Assembly (NCBI GenBank): GCA_015233395.1
Contig: JADFXV010000030.1
Coordinates: 1 to 35,616, forward strand
From: Desulfovibrionaceae bacterium
Lineage (GTDB): Bacteria; Desulfobacterota; Desulfovibrionia; Desulfovibrionales; Desulfovibrionaceae
Direction: 5' to 3'
DNA: 35,616 nucleotides
This document shows, piece after piece, positions 1 to 8,364 of this stretch (position 1 is the first letter of the stretch; every line of letters begins with the position of its first letter). Both the position numbers and the translations under genes were made by a program. The notes below the pieces were generated by a model. The model saw only the letters and a program-made list of their open reading frames with translations, searched no databases and was not told where the DNA came from.

Positions 1-2
1 AC

Positions 3-269
3 GCCGTGGGCGGCGTCCCGGAACAGTTGCCGGACGAGCGCTTCGGCCTGCTCGCCGCGCCGGGCGAGCCCGGCCAGCTCGTTACGCTCGCGGCGCGGCT
101 GCTGACGACCCCCGCGCTTGCCCGGTCCATGGCCCGCGAATCCCTCGCGCGCTGCCGCGACCTCTTCCAGGCCGCGCGCATGGCCGCCGACTGCCTGCGC
201 GTCTACCGCTCGCTCGGGGCCGCGCAGCGAACCAAAAAAACGGATGACCGCCAAGCCGGTCTCTGCTAG
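3..269 (+). CDS. Glycosyltransferase, GT4-like, C-terminal fragment
   Basis: The reading frame is open from the window edge and ends at a TAG around 269; only the last 88 or so residues are present. It begins AVGGVPEQLPDE, continues with GLLAAPGEPGQL, then an alpha-helical stretch and ends with an F-x9-C-L-x-V-Y-R-type tail. GG-x-P-E followed by a G-L-x3-P-G-x-P-x-x-L block is the usual nucleotide-sugar-binding end of GT-B fold, family 4 glycosyltransferases (established family knowledge). The acceptor cannot be guessed because the N-terminal domain lies outside the window. The next gene starts about 80 bases downstream with its own ribosome binding site. Confidence 0.75.
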   Translation, partial: AVGGVPEQLPDERFGLLAAPGEPGQLVTLAARLLTTPALARSMARESLARCRDLFQAARMAADCLRVYRSLGAAQRTKKTDDRQAGLC

Positions 270-351
270 TGCTTGGCCCATGCCGGAAGGCGCGGCGCGC
301 CGGCTTGGGCCGGTCAACCGCGCCAATCCCCCCGGACCACGGAGAACGACA

Positions 352-837
352 TTGTCTTTTCAAACCTTGCGGCGCGCGGCGCTTCCAACGCTTCTTCTCG
401 CGCTTTGCGCTTTCACGGGCTTTGCCCAGGATCTTCCCCCCGGGATTGCGGCCGCCGGCCAACAGGACATCATCAAGCAGATCAGCCAGGCCAAGGGCCG
501 GGTGGTGCTCATCAATTTCTGGGCCACCTGGTGCCAGCCCTGCCGGATGGAGCTGCCCGGGTTCATGCGCCTGCGCAACGCCTATCCCGAGGACAAGCTC
601 ACGATGCTCGGCGTGTCGCTCGACCAGGATCCGTCCATGCTCACCGACTTCCTGCGCAAGAACACGTTCAACTACCCGCAAGTCCTGGGCAAGACGGACG
701 TGGCGCTCGGATTCAGCATCCGGGGCATTCCCAAGACGCTGATCTACAATCAAAAGGGCGAAATGGTCCTCAACCACGACGGCTATCTCGACGAGAGCCG
801 GCTGCTTGAGATCATGGGCAAGCTGCTCGGCGGGTAG
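352..837 (+). CDS. TlpA/ResA-like periplasmic thioredoxin-fold protein
   Basis: A 161-residue protein with an N-terminal signal sequence (RR followed by a hydrophobic stretch, residues 7-25) and a thioredoxin fold. The redox motif is WCQPC (Cys61, Cys64) after VVLINFWAT, with the cis-proline loop GIPKTLIY near the C terminus. TlpA/ResA proteins reduce or exchange disulfides outside the cytoplasmic membrane, often for cytochrome c maturation; no cytochrome gene adjoins it here, so the substrate is unknown. I chose the TTG at 352 because GGAG sits at 341-344, 7 bases upstream, and the signal peptide starts directly after it; in-frame ATGs further upstream lie inside the glycosyltransferase gene and would add a low-complexity Arg/Pro leader. 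The stop overlaps the ribosome binding site of the next gene. Confidence 0.85.
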   Translation: MSFQTLRRAALPTLLLALCAFTGFAQDLPPGIAAAGQQDIIKQISQAKGRVVLINFWATWCQPCRMELPGFMRLRNAYPEDKLTMLGVSLDQDPSMLTDFLRKNTFNYPQVLGKTDVALGFSIRGIPKTLIYNQKGEMVLNHDGYLDESRLLEIMGKLLGG

Positions 838-843
838 GAAGTC

Positions 844-1311
844 ATGGAAGAGCTGTATCTGCGGCCGGCCAGAATCCAGGACGTGCGCCACATCCACGGC
901 CTGCTGCTGGACTGCGCCCGGCAGGAATTTCTCCTGCCCAGAGCCTACAACGAGCTGTACAGCCACCTGCGCGACTTCATCGTGCTCGCCCCCAGGGACG
1001 GTTTGCAGGTGTACGGCTGCTGCTCGCTGGCCATCGCCTGGGAGGATCTGGCGGAAATACGCTCCCTGGCGATCATGCCCGAATACCAGAAGCTGGGCTG
1101 GGGCAGCCGCCTGGTCGAGGCCTGCGTCAGCGAAGCCGTGACGCTCGGCCTGTACCGGGTCTTCACCCTGACCTACAAGAAAAGTTTTTTCGAACGGCTG
1201 GGTTTCGTCGAGGTCAACAAGGACAAACTGCCGCAAAAAGTCTGGTCGGACTGCATCCACTGCCCCAAGTTCCCGGAGTGCGACGAAATCGCCATGGTGA
1301 TGGAGCTTTAG
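844..1311 (+). CDS. argA: Short GNAT N-acetyltransferase, probably N-acetylglutamate synthase
   Basis: A 155-residue single-domain GNAT protein. The acetyl-CoA binding region is EIRSLAIMPEYQKLGWGSRL (R/Q-x-x-G-x-G/A type P-loop), followed by LTYKKSFFERLGF. The C terminus carries a Cys-rich signature, DCIHCPKFPECDEIAMVMEL, which I recognise from the short ArgA-type N-acetylglutamate synthases of delta-proteobacteria and related groups; these lack the kinase-like domain of E. coli ArgA. It would make N-acetylglutamate for arginine synthesis in the cytoplasm. No other arg gene is in the window, so the substrate rests on family resemblance. AGGAA overlaps the upstream stop, 6 bases separate the genes, and co-transcription with the TlpA-like gene is likely. 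Confidence 0.75.
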   Translation: MEELYLRPARIQDVRHIHGLLLDCARQEFLLPRAYNELYSHLRDFIVLAPRDGLQVYGCCSLAIAWEDLAEIRSLAIMPEYQKLGWGSRLVEACVSEAVTLGLYRVFTLTYKKSFFERLGFVEVNKDKLPQKVWSDCIHCPKFPECDEIAMVMEL

Positions 1312-1344
1312 GCGCGTTTTTTGCAGCCGTTCGGAGGGGACGCC

Positions 1345-1872
1345 ATGGCCGCCTGCCTGCGCGAGCTGATCCCGGCGCAAACCATCCGCGCGCGCGTCGC
1401 CGAACTCGGGGCGCAAATCAGCGCGGACTACCGGGACAAGCCGCTGATCCTGGTCGGCGTGCTCAAGGGCGCCTTCGTGTTCCTGGCCGATCTGGCCAGG
1501 GAGATCGCCGTGGACGCCCGTATTGATTTCGTGCGCCTTTCAAGCTACGGCATGAAAGATAGGCCTCAGGGGCTCAAATTCACCATGGACGTTAGTTTGC
1601 CGATCGCCGATTCCCACCTGCTCCTCGTCGAGGACATCCTCGACACCGGCCGGTCCATGGCCTTTTTGCAGGAGCGTCTGAGCGGGCGCGGAGCCGCGAG
1701 CGTCAAGCTCTGCACCCTGGTGGACAAAACCGGACGGCGCGAGACCCGGGTGCGCGCCGACTACGCCGGCTTTCGCGTGGACTGCGGATTTCTGGTCGGC
1801 TACGGCCTGGACTACGCCGAAGCCCATCGCGGCCTGCCCGGCATATTCGAGTTGAAGGTGGACGGCCAATGA
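1345..1872 (+). CDS. hpt: Hypoxanthine phosphoribosyltransferase
   Basis: A 175-residue purine salvage enzyme that converts hypoxanthine or guanine plus PRPP to the nucleotide. Visible signatures are VGVLKGAFVFLADL, the flexible-loop SSYG, the PRPP-binding loop LLLVEDILDTGRSM with the adjacent acidic pair, and the C-terminal CGFLVGYGLDYAEAHRGLP typical of Hpt. Length is normal for bacterial Hpt. The ATG at 1345 has GGAGGGG at 1333-1339; a TTG at 1321 is in frame but has no such site. The gene overlaps the following zinc-ribbon gene by 4 bases (ATGA-type junction), so the two are almost certainly translationally coupled. Confidence 0.93.
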   Translation: MAACLRELIPAQTIRARVAELGAQISADYRDKPLILVGVLKGAFVFLADLAREIAVDARIDFVRLSSYGMKDRPQGLKFTMDVSLPIADSHLLLVEDILDTGRSMAFLQERLSGRGAASVKLCTLVDKTGRRETRVRADYAGFRVDCGFLVGYGLDYAEAHRGLPGIFELKVDGQ

Positions 1873-3023
1873 AAGTCACCTGCCCCAACTGCCAGACAAA
1901 ATACAATCTGCCCGGCGAAAAAATCCCCGGGACCGGCGCCTCGGCGCGTTGCAGCCGCTGCCGCCACGTCTTCCACGTGGACAAGCCCGAGCCGGCCCCG
2001 GAAACTCCCGCCGAAACGCTCGCCGAAACGCCCCTCGAAGCTCCGGCCGAGACGCCCGAAGCCGGACCCGAGACCGGCGACCAGGATCTCGACGATCTCT
2101 TCGGCGACGCCGGACAGGAAGCGTCCGAACCAGCCGGTTCTCCCGATTCGCCCCAAGCGCAAGGCGGGCCGCAGACCCAAACCGAAGACCTCGACGACCT
2201 CTTCGGCGCCCCGGACGCCGATGCGGACAAACCCGCGGCCAGCGGCGAAAACGACGGGATCGAAGACCTGTTCGGCGACGCGGCCGCAGCCGAAGGCGCG
2301 GCCCGGGAAAACACATCGATCGCGTTTGAGACCGAGAAAAAAGGCCTCGGCAAGGGCGGGCTGGGACTCGGCGAACTCGCCAAAAGCTTCGCCTCGGGCA
2401 AAGGCAAACCCAAAATCGTTCTTCCGGCCCAAACCAAACTCATCGCCCTGATCGCCGCCGCAGTCATCGCCCTGGCGGGCATCGGCGCGGGCACGCTCTA
2501 TTTGCTCAAGATCGGCCCCTTCGCGCGGACACAACCGGCGCAAACCGCCGCCCCGGCGCCGCCCCCGGCCGAAGAGAAAAAGCCCGAGGACGCCTCCAAA
2601 AACCTGGCCCTGACCGGCGTGCGCCAATACATGGTCGACAACGCCAAGGCCGGCAACATCTTCGTCATCGAAGGCAAGGTCAAAAACAACTTCACCACCG
2701 CCAAGGAATACATCAAGATCGAGGCCAGCCTGTTCGACGAAAAGGGCGTGAGTCTGGCGACCAAACAGATCGTGGCCGGCAACACCGTCTCCTATTTCCA
2801 GCTCCAGTCGCTTGGCGTCGAGGAGCTCGAAGCCGCCCTGAACTCCCAGGTCGGCATCCTGACCAACAACGTGAACGTGCGCCCCGGCGGCGACGTGCCC
2901 TTCATGGTCGTCTTCTACAACCCGCCGGAATCGCTCCAGGAATTTGGCGTCAAAGTGATCGACTCCAAAGACCCGGTCCCGGAAACGGCGCCCGACGCGG
3001 GAACGGGCGAGAGCAAGCAGTAG
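1869..3023 (+). CDS. Zinc-ribbon (MJ0042-type) membrane protein with DUF3426-like C-terminal domain
   Basis: A 384-residue protein. Residues 1-37 form an MJ0042-type zinc ribbon (Cys5, Cys8, Cys28, Cys31). A long acidic Pro/Glu/Asp-rich linker (about 38-185) contains three copies of a short motif, DLDDLFGD at 73-80, DLDDLFGA at 107-114 and IEDLFGD at 131-137. One transmembrane helix covers about 190-213 and the rest (about 240-365) resembles the DUF3426 domain: GNIFVIEGKVKNN, then FNG-like strands ending in MVVFYNPP. The topology inferred is zinc ribbon in the cytoplasm, C-terminal domain outside. Function is unknown; such proteins are common in delta-proteobacteria. It overlaps hpt by 4 bases and is the last gene of the cluster. 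Confidence 0.85.
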   Translation: MKVTCPNCQTKYNLPGEKIPGTGASARCSRCRHVFHVDKPEPAPETPAETLAETPLEAPAETPEAGPETGDQDLDDLFGDAGQEASEPAGSPDSPQAQGGPQTQTEDLDDLFGAPDADADKPAASGENDGIEDLFGDAAAAEGAARENTSIAFETEKKGLGKGGLGLGELAKSFASGKGKPKIVLPAQTKLIALIAAAVIALAGIGAGTLYLLKIGPFARTQPAQTAAPAPPPAEEKKPEDASKNLALTGVRQYMVDNAKAGNIFVIEGKVKNNFTTAKEYIKIEASLFDEKGVSLATKQIVAGNTVSYFQLQSLGVEELEAALNSQVGILTNNVNVRPGGDVPFMVVFYNPPESLQEFGVKVIDSKDPVPETAPDAGTGESKQ

Positions 3024-3024
3024 A

Positions 3025-3045
3025 CCAGGGGGCGCCGCCCCCTGG
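3025..3045. repeat. G/C hairpin module (CCAGGGGGC-GCC-GCCCCCTGG)
   Basis: A perfect 9-base-pair stem with a 3-base loop begins immediately after the stop codon of the zinc-ribbon gene. It is the same kind of module as those in the larger arrays at 12010, 16543, 19259 and 28559. It could act as a terminator, although no T-run follows it; the next bases are a further C/G-rich stretch. Confidence 0.6.
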
Positions 3046-3086
3046 CCCCCCCGGTCCCCCGCGACGGCCCAGGGACGATTGACCGC

Positions 3087-3115
3087 TTAGCCGGACTTGG
3101 CCGGACACCTATAAA
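3087..3115 (+). promoter_or_regulatory. Candidate sigma70 promoter for radA
   Basis: TTAGCC (3087-3092), a 17-base spacer and TATAAA (3110-3115). The -10 is a good match; the -35 matches the consensus at three positions. It lies 70 bases before radA in an otherwise G/C-rich gap. No start-site data are available. Confidence 0.35.
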
Positions 3116-3147
3116 AGTTTTTTGGAGGAAGGGGGTTTCCCCCCTGG
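3113..3147 (+). repeat. Head-type intergenic repeat, forward copy, upstream of radA
   Basis: AAAAGTTTTTTGGAGGAA followed by GGGGGTTTCCCCCC. An inverted, closely similar copy lies just after radA at 4534-4570. The same head sequence precedes the large A/T-core palindromes at 10254, 20805 and, reversed, 10229 and 28423. Here the long palindrome is missing and only a small GGGGG-TTT-CCCCC hairpin remains. Confidence 0.6.
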
Positions 3148-3185
3148 TCTTGCTCTCCCCTCTCCCCCCATCTTCCCATCTCCTT

Positions 3186-4526
3186 ATGAAAACAAAAACC
3201 ATCCACGTCTGTTCTTCCTGCGGGGCGACCGCGTCCCAGTGGCGGGGCCAGTGTCCGGGTTGCGGCCAGTGGAACACGCTCGCCGCCCGGACGGGGGCGG
3301 TTTCCGGCCGCAAGGCTGCGGCGGCCGCGCCCTCGCGAGCCCCGGAAATGTTGTCGGCGACGTCTTATGCGGAGCTGGCGCCCCTATCCACGGGCATGGC
3401 CGAGTTCGACCGGGTGCTCGGCGGCGGCTTGATTCCGGGCGCGGCGGTGCTCGTCGGCGGCGAGCCCGGCATCGGCAAGTCCACGATCCTTTTGCAACTG
3501 GCCGGGAATCTGGCCGCCGCCGGCCTGCGGGCGGTGTACGTAAGCGGCGAGGAGTCCCTGCCGCAGCTCGCCTCGCGCGCCAGGCGCCTGGGGGCGCTTG
3601 ATCCCGGCCCGCTCGCCCTGTCCGGAACCGAGGCGGCGCTGGCGGCGGAGCTCATGCAGGGGCCGACGCCGCCGGACCTGCTCATTTTGGATTCGGTGCA
3701 GACCATGACCTCGGCCTCGGCCGAGGGCCTGCCCGGCAGCGTTTCCCAGGTGCGGGCGGTGGCGGGCGAGCTGGTCGAGCTGGCCAAGCGCTCCGGCACG
3801 GCTCTGGTGCTGGTCGGGCACGTCACCAAGGACGGCCAGATCGCCGGTCCCAAGCTGCTTGAGCACATGGTGGACGCGGTGTTGTCCATGGAGGGCGACC
3901 GGTCGCACCTGTACCGCCTCGTGCGGGTGCTCAAGAACCGCTTCGGCCCGTCGGACGAAATTCTGGTCCTGGAGATGCACGGCCGGGGGCTCACGGTCGT
4001 GGCCGATCCCTCGACGTTTTTTTTGGGCGCGCGCGACTCCGGAGTCAGCGGTTCGGCGCTGGTGCTGGCCATGGAGGGCAAACGGCCGCTGGCGGTCGAG
4101 GTCCAGGCGCTGGTCGGCCGCTCGTACCTGTCCATTCCCCGGCGCACGGCCCTCGGGCTGGACGTGAACCGGCTGCATCTTCTGCTCGCGGTGCTGGAGA
4201 AGCGCCTGGGCGTGAATTTCGGCCAATCCGACGTTTACGCCAAGATCGGCGGCGGGCTGCGCCCCTTGGACCCGGGCCTGGATCTGGGCGTGGCCGCGGC
4301 GCTTTTGTCGTCGTTTTACGACCGCCCCCTACCGGACGGGGCGGTCTTCTGGGGCGAAATCGACCTCTCCGGCCGCATCCGCCCGGCCCCGGGCCACCCG
4401 TCGCGGCTGAAACAAGCCGGACGATTGGGATACAAACCCCTGTTCCACGCCCCCGAAGCCGGAACCCGAGGCGGCCTGGCCGACCTGAAATCCTTCGCCC
4501 GGGCGCTTTTTGGGAAGGGAGAATAA
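3186..4526 (+). CDS. radA: DNA repair protein RadA
   Basis: A 446-residue RecA-related ATPase that promotes branch migration during recombinational repair. Order of domains: C4 zinc finger (Cys9, Cys12, Cys23, Cys26), ATPase core with Walker A GGEPGIGKST (about 91-100) and Walker B LLILDS (165-170), the RadA-specific KNRFG motif (250-254), and a C-terminal Lon-protease-like domain (about 270-446) including the PVFWGEIDL-like GAVFWGEIDLSGRIRP segment. The first ATG that gives the zinc finger without an extra leader is at 3186; it has no clear Shine-Dalgarno sequence, so initiation may be weak or leader-dependent. Length is typical. It stands alone between two inverted copies of an intergenic repeat. 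Confidence 0.95.
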   Translation: MKTKTIHVCSSCGATASQWRGQCPGCGQWNTLAARTGAVSGRKAAAAAPSRAPEMLSATSYAELAPLSTGMAEFDRVLGGGLIPGAAVLVGGEPGIGKSTILLQLAGNLAAAGLRAVYVSGEESLPQLASRARRLGALDPGPLALSGTEAALAAELMQGPTPPDLLILDSVQTMTSASAEGLPGSVSQVRAVAGELVELAKRSGTALVLVGHVTKDGQIAGPKLLEHMVDAVLSMEGDRSHLYRLVRVLKNRFGPSDEILVLEMHGRGLTVVADPSTFFLGARDSGVSGSALVLAMEGKRPLAVEVQALVGRSYLSIPRRTALGLDVNRLHLLLAVLEKRLGVNFGQSDVYAKIGGGLRPLDPGLDLGVAAALLSSFYDRPLPDGAVFWGEIDLSGRIRPAPGHPSRLKQAGRLGYKPLFHAPEAGTRGGLADLKSFARALFGKGE

Positions 4527-4533
4527 ATAGGAG

Positions 4534-4570
4534 AATCCGGGGGGAAACCCCTTTCCTCAAAAAAATTTCA
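4534..4570 (-). repeat. Head-type intergenic repeat, inverted copy, downstream of radA
   Basis: Read on the minus strand, it is AAATTTTTTTGAGGAAAGGGG then TTTCCCCCCGG, i.e. nearly the same as 3113-3147 in the opposite direction. On the plus strand a GGGG-GAAA-CCCC mini-hairpin followed by TTTCCTC could weakly terminate radA transcription. Confidence 0.55.
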
Positions 4571-4606
4571 GGGTTGGGTATGTCCTGCCCAAAGTCAACT
4601 TTATTC

Positions 4607-4634
4607 TTGCCGATTGGAAAATTCCCGCTACCCT
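4607..4634 (+). promoter_or_regulatory. Candidate promoter upstream of a possible small gene
   Basis: TTGCCG (4607-4612), 16-base spacer, TACCCT (4629-4634). It would start transcription about 45 bases before the ATG at 4686. Apart from this and the repeat at 4534, I see nothing definite in the 362-base gap between radA and the kinase stop codon. Confidence 0.3.
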
Positions 4635-4685
4635 GCGTCACCCTCCTCGATATCCCGGGGGAATGCGCTTTTGCCGCGAGGCCAT

Positions 4686-4952
4686 ATGAAATGCCAGGGC
4701 TGTCTTCATTTTCGTGAGGCGAGAAAACAACTCGTCTGGGGCGATTACGACCGCATAGCCTTCGCGCGCCCGGCAACGGGGGGGTCTTCGTTCACATACC
4801 GGGACGCCTGCGGCCACTTTCGGCCTGTTCACGCGCACCGCGGCCCAAGGGGAGACAACATTGAGGCCAAGCCGGGAGGGCCGAACGCCTATCCCAGTTC
4901 CTTGGCCAGGGCGTCGACCACGTGCTGGGCGGCCGTCTCTAGAATCCTGTAA
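4686..4952 (+). CDS. Possible small Cys-containing protein (88 residues)
   Basis: This frame begins [16 protein letters not shown] and contains DACGHFRPV about 35 residues later, so a C-x-x-C-x-H-F element is echoed by a C-G-H-F element, as in small metal-binding proteins. The remainder is low in recognisable features and its last 64 bases overlap the end of the kinase gene on the other strand. GCGAGG lies about 7 bases before the ATG, and a candidate promoter lies at 4607-4634. I do not recognise the family. The Cys/His pattern argues for a real gene; the overlap and unremarkable tail argue against it. The alternative is chance open frame in GC-rich DNA. Confidence 0.35.
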   Translation: MKCQGCLHFREARKQLVWGDYDRIAFARPATGGSSFTYRDACGHFRPVHAHRGPRGDNIEAKPGGPNAYPSSLARASTTCWAAVSRIL

Positions 4953-7900
4953 GCTTCCCGGGCTTTTTTCATATTGCCTTCGCGGCTGGCCAGCTCCACG
5001 GCGAGCGCTTTTTCGCGCACCTCGCTGGCGCCGATGACGCCGGAGGAGCCCTTGAGGGTATGGGCCGCCCGGACGAGGTCTTCGCTGACCTCGCTTTCCA
5101 GGGCTTGGCGCATCTCGATCAGGCGTTTGGGCAGTTCGCCCCGGTAGACCTCCATCAGGGTGGCCAGAATCTGGGGTTTGTTGCTGAAGTTCTTATCAAT
5201 CCACTGTCTGTCCAGCACCGCCGGGGCGGGTTCGCCCCCGCTCGGCCCGGTTTCGTCCGGCCCCGCCTGTTCGCGGCCGTCCGCGGCGTTGGCCAAAGCC
5301 TGGGCGATGACCAGGAAGAGTTCGTCCATATCCACGGGTTTGGAGAGATAGGCGTTCATGCCCGAGGCCAGGAAGCGTTCGCGGTCGCCTTTGAGCGCGT
5401 GCGCGGTCATGGCCACGATGGGGATATCCGGATCAAACGCCCCGGAACGTGACCCCCGGATGATGCGGGTGGCCTCGTCGCCGTCCATTTCCGGCATGGA
5501 GATGTCCATGAGGATCAGGTCGAAAGGGGCGGTTTCGAGCATTTTGATCGCTTGTCTGCCGTTGTGGGCGATGGCCACCTCGTGGCCGGAGCTGGTCAGG
5601 ACGGCCTCGGCGAAGATCTGGTTCATGCGGTCGTCTTCGGCCAGAAGGATTCGCAGGGGGCGTTGCAGGGGCGACAATTGCGCCTGAACCGGGGGGACTA
5701 TGGCCTCGCCTTCCTTGGGCCGGTCGAAAGCGGCCGTGAAGGAAAAGGTCGACCCCTTGTCCAGGACGCTTTCGACCCAGATTCTGCCGCCCATCATGCC
5801 GGTCAGCTTCCGGGAGATGGCCAGTCCCAGGCCGGTGCCGCCGAAGCGCTTGGTGGTCGAGGAATCGGCCTGGGTGAAGCTGCCGAAAATGATGTCGATC
5901 TTGTCGGGCGGGATGCCGATGCCGGTGTCGCGGACCTCGAACAGGAGCCGGAACTGGTCGCCCCGGGCGCCTTCCGGCCGCAGCCGCCGCGGTTCCGGGC
6001 CGACCTGGACGGCCACCTCGCCGGCCTGAGTGAATTTCATGGCGTTGCCGATCAGGTTGACCAGCACCTGGCGCAACCGGCCCTGGTCGCCCAGGAGCAG
6101 GTCCGGGGCGCTCTCGTCCACGCCGACGCTCAGGCATACGCCTTTTTTGCGCGCGGCCGGGAGAAAGCTCTTGGCGATTTTGTCCAGCAGGGGGCGCAAT
6201 TCGAAGGCCTCGTGCTCCAGGTCGATGCGTCCGGCCTCGATTTTCGAGAAGTCCAGGATGTCGTTGATGATCTGCATCAGCGACGAACCCGCCTCCATGA
6301 CCCCTTCCAGGAATTCGCGCTGCTCGGCCCCGAGTTCGCGTTTGAGGGTGAGCCGGGTGAGCCCCAGCACGGCGTTCATGGGGGTGCGGATCTCATGGCT
6401 CATGTTGGCCAGAAATTCGCTTTTGGCCCGGTTGGCGGCCTCGGCGACCTCCTTGGCCAGGCGCAGGTCGCCCTCCAGGCGTTTGCGGTCGCTGATGTCG
6501 TTGATCAGGCCGTCGAACATGATCACCCGGCCGTTTTCGTCGCGGCGCGTGACCAGGGTGTTGGAGATGAAGCGCACGCTGCCGTCTTTGTGGACGATGC
6601 GATGTTCCAGCGGCGGCGATTCGAGCCCGGCCAGGGCGAACCTCGCCTGTTCCAGGACGTTTTTGCGATCGTCCTCGTGGATCATGGTGTACCACAGGTT
6701 GGGGTCGGCGGCGTATTCCTCGGAGGTGTAGCCGGTCACGGCGGCGCAGCCCGGGCCGTGGTAGGTGGAGACGGCCCGGCCGTTTTCCACGGTGACGGTG
6801 TAGATATAGCTGGTCACCGAGCCGAGCATGCGGCGGAAGCGCTCCTCGCTTTCGCGCAGGGCCTTCTCGGCCCTTTTTTGTTCGGTGACGTCGCTGAGCA
6901 CGGCCATCCAGCGCGAGGCCCCGCCTTCGGCGCCGCGCACCTCGATGGCCGAGACCAGCGTGTCGATGATCCCGCCGTCCTTTTTCACAAAGCGCATGGG
7001 AACGTCTTTGATCGCTCCGGTCTTGAAAAACCGGGGCAGGGCGACTTCCTCGGCGTAGCGCCGCGACTCCGGGGTCAAAAATTCAACGGAACGCCGGCCA
7101 AGGACCTCCTCGCGGCCGTAGCCCAGGATCTCCAGCCAGTGGTTGCTGACGCCGACCAGCCGGCCCGAGGCGTCGATGGAGTGCATCATGGCCGGGGTCT
7201 CGGTGTACAGGATGCGGAAGTTCTGCTCGCTTTGGCGCAGTTCCTGCTCCATCCGCTTGCGGTCGGCGACGTCGCGGACGGTGCCGATCATGCGCCGGGG
7301 CTCGCCGCCGTCGCGCTCGAACACCTTGCCCCGGCTGATGATCCACTTGTATTCGCCGTTCTTGCAGCGCACCCTGAATTCGCATTGGTAGAAGTCGACT
7401 TTCCCGCGCAGACTCAGGATGATTTCCCTGGCCACGCGCCAGCGGTCAAGGGGATTGACGAGCGCGCTCCAGGCGCGGATATGGCCCTCGACGTCGCCCG
7501 GGGCGTAGCCGAACAAGTCGAGCATTTGAGCGGTGACGAAGATCTCTCCGGTTTGCGGATTCCAGTCCCAGACGCCGTCGCGGCTGCCTTCCAGGGCGAT
7601 CATCCAGCGCCGCTCGTCCTGGCGCCGGGCCTGTTCCGCCTCGATCGCCCGCAGCCGCCCCAGGCCCATGCCGGCGATCATCTCCGAAAAACAGGCGATG
7701 AAGGCCATGATGCGCTTGAGGTTCTCGGCGTCGATCACCGGGATCAGCTTGACGGCGGCGAGATATTGCCGTTCGTCGAAGCCCATTTGCTTCGCCTGGG
7801 CGCGGAAGAAATGCAGGTCCGGGGGGGCGGTGAAGAACTGGCCGCAGAAAAAGGTGGCCAGATAGTTCCCTTCGACGACGATGGGCACGGCCACCTCGGT

Positions 7901-8161
7901 CAGGCCGTTGGGGCAATGGAACACGACTTGGCCTTCCTTCGCCAGGCGGTCGTGCAAGGCGGCCCCGTTGCGGCCGCACCGGGCCATGGCCTCGGGATTG
8001 CCCCGGTGGTATATCTCGCAGGCCTTCTGGCCGGCGCAGGCGGCCAGCACCTCGCCTTGCGGGTCCAGGATGGCCGGGGCCAGGCCGAAGGCGGCATGAA
8101 AACATTGGAGCAGATCGCGCAGTTTATGCACGTCCACGAGTTCGGAAAACGCGTACGACAT
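4889..8161 (-). CDS. PocR-PAS-PAS-PAS hybrid sensor histidine kinase with REC and HPt domains
   Basis: A 1090-residue soluble phosphorelay protein without transmembrane segments. Domains: PocR-type sensory domain (about 8-172) rich in Cys (20, 42, 48, 62, 83, 106); PAS/PAC 1 (185-305); PAS/PAC 2 (312-432); PAS 3 (438-562); HisKA with [11 protein letters not shown] (phospho-His589); HATPase_c with N-box [17 protein letters not shown] and [10 protein letters not shown]; receiver domain (836-955) with phospho-Asp886 in LILMDISMP and Lys941; HPt domain (about 1000-1085) with AAHTLKGSS (phospho-His1034). The start at 8161 is set by GGAGAGG four bases upstream; an in-frame ATG at 8362 would add 67 residues of no domain. 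PocR domains are thought to bind small hydrophobic or diol-type ligands (family knowledge); the ligand here is unknown. No DNA-binding response regulator adjoins it, so its phosphate must go to a distant partner, possibly the stand-alone receiver at 31794 (speculative). Confidence 0.93.
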   Translation of the reverse strand: MSYAFSELVDVHKLRDLLQCFHAAFGLAPAILDPQGEVLAACAGQKACEIYHRGNPEAMARCGRNGAALHDRLAKEGQVVFHCPNGLTEVAVPIVVEGNYLATFFCGQFFTAPPDLHFFRAQAKQMGFDERQYLAAVKLIPVIDAENLKRIMAFIACFSEMIAGMGLGRLRAIEAEQARRQDERRWMIALEGSRDGVWDWNPQTGEIFVTAQMLDLFGYAPGDVEGHIRAWSALVNPLDRWRVAREIILSLRGKVDFYQCEFRVRCKNGEYKWIISRGKVFERDGGEPRRMIGTVRDVADRKRMEQELRQSEQNFRILYTETPAMMHSIDASGRLVGVSNHWLEILGYGREEVLGRRSVEFLTPESRRYAEEVALPRFFKTGAIKDVPMRFVKKDGGIIDTLVSAIEVRGAEGGASRWMAVLSDVTEQKRAEKALRESEERFRRMLGSVTSYIYTVTVENGRAVSTYHGPGCAAVTGYTSEEYAADPNLWYTMIHEDDRKNVLEQARFALAGLESPPLEHRIVHKDGSVRFISNTLVTRRDENGRVIMFDGLINDISDRKRLEGDLRLAKEVAEAANRAKSEFLANMSHEIRTPMNAVLGLTRLTLKRELGAEQREFLEGVMEAGSSLMQIINDILDFSKIEAGRIDLEHEAFELRPLLDKIAKSFLPAARKKGVCLSVGVDESAPDLLLGDQGRLRQVLVNLIGNAMKFTQAGEVAVQVGPEPRRLRPEGARGDQFRLLFEVRDTGIGIPPDKIDIIFGSFTQADSSTTKRFGGTGLGLAISRKLTGMMGGRIWVESVLDKGSTFSFTAAFDRPKEGEAIVPPVQAQLSPLQRPLRILLAEDDRMNQIFAEAVLTSSGHEVAIAHNGRQAIKMLETAPFDLILMDISMPEMDGDEATRIIRGSRSGAFDPDIPIVAMTAHALKGDRERFLASGMNAYLSKPVDMDELFLVIAQALANAADGREQAGPDETGPSGGEPAPAVLDRQWIDKNFSNKPQILATLMEVYRGELPKRLIEMRQALESEVSEDLVRAAHTLKGSSGVIGASEVREKALAVELASREGNMKKAREAYRILETAAQHVVDALAKELG

Positions 8162-8284
8162 GGTCCTCTCCAGGGTGAGAGCTGAATACCGCCTACCGCA
8201 GCAAACAAGAATTCGGCCCGCAAAGGGTCTTGACCGCTTGGATTTCGGGACGCCCGCCGAGGGCGCTATTTTTTCACATTGAAA

Positions 8285-8301
8285 TGAGATACACATTATC
8301 A
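8285..8301. promoter_or_regulatory. Candidate operator (TGA-GATA-n5-TATC-A dyad)
   Basis: An A/T-rich island in the 203-base gap between the divergent kinase and metX genes. GATA (8288-8291) and TATC (8297-8300) form an inverted repeat with a 5-base spacer. TTGAAA at 8279-8284 could serve as a -35 for metX with a poor -10 (TACGCG) 17 bases on. Weak evidence; no SAM riboswitch or MetJ-type box was seen. Confidence 0.25.
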
Positions 8302-8364
8302 TACGCGGCGCCAACAGATTTCTGACAAAAACCGGTCCGGCGCCAAACTCCGCAGCAGGCAACC

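Noticed and set aside
118-351. Longer N terminus for the TlpA-like protein from an ATG at 118 or later
   Set aside because: It would overlap the glycosyltransferase end, lacks a ribosome binding site, and would bury the signal peptide; TTG at 352 has GGAG in the right place.
82-1416. Long minus-strand open frame opposite the TlpA-like, argA and hpt genes
   Set aside because: It is antisense to three well-supported genes, has no recognisable domain and reflects the high GC content at third positions.
5552-8185. 877-codon plus-strand open frame opposite the hybrid kinase
   Set aside because: Every kinase domain motif is intact on the other strand; the antisense translation is rich in Gly/Ala/His/Asp and has no family features.
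8162-8364. SAM riboswitch or MetJ box for metX
   Set aside because: No matching consensus was seen; only a weak GATA/TATC dyad.
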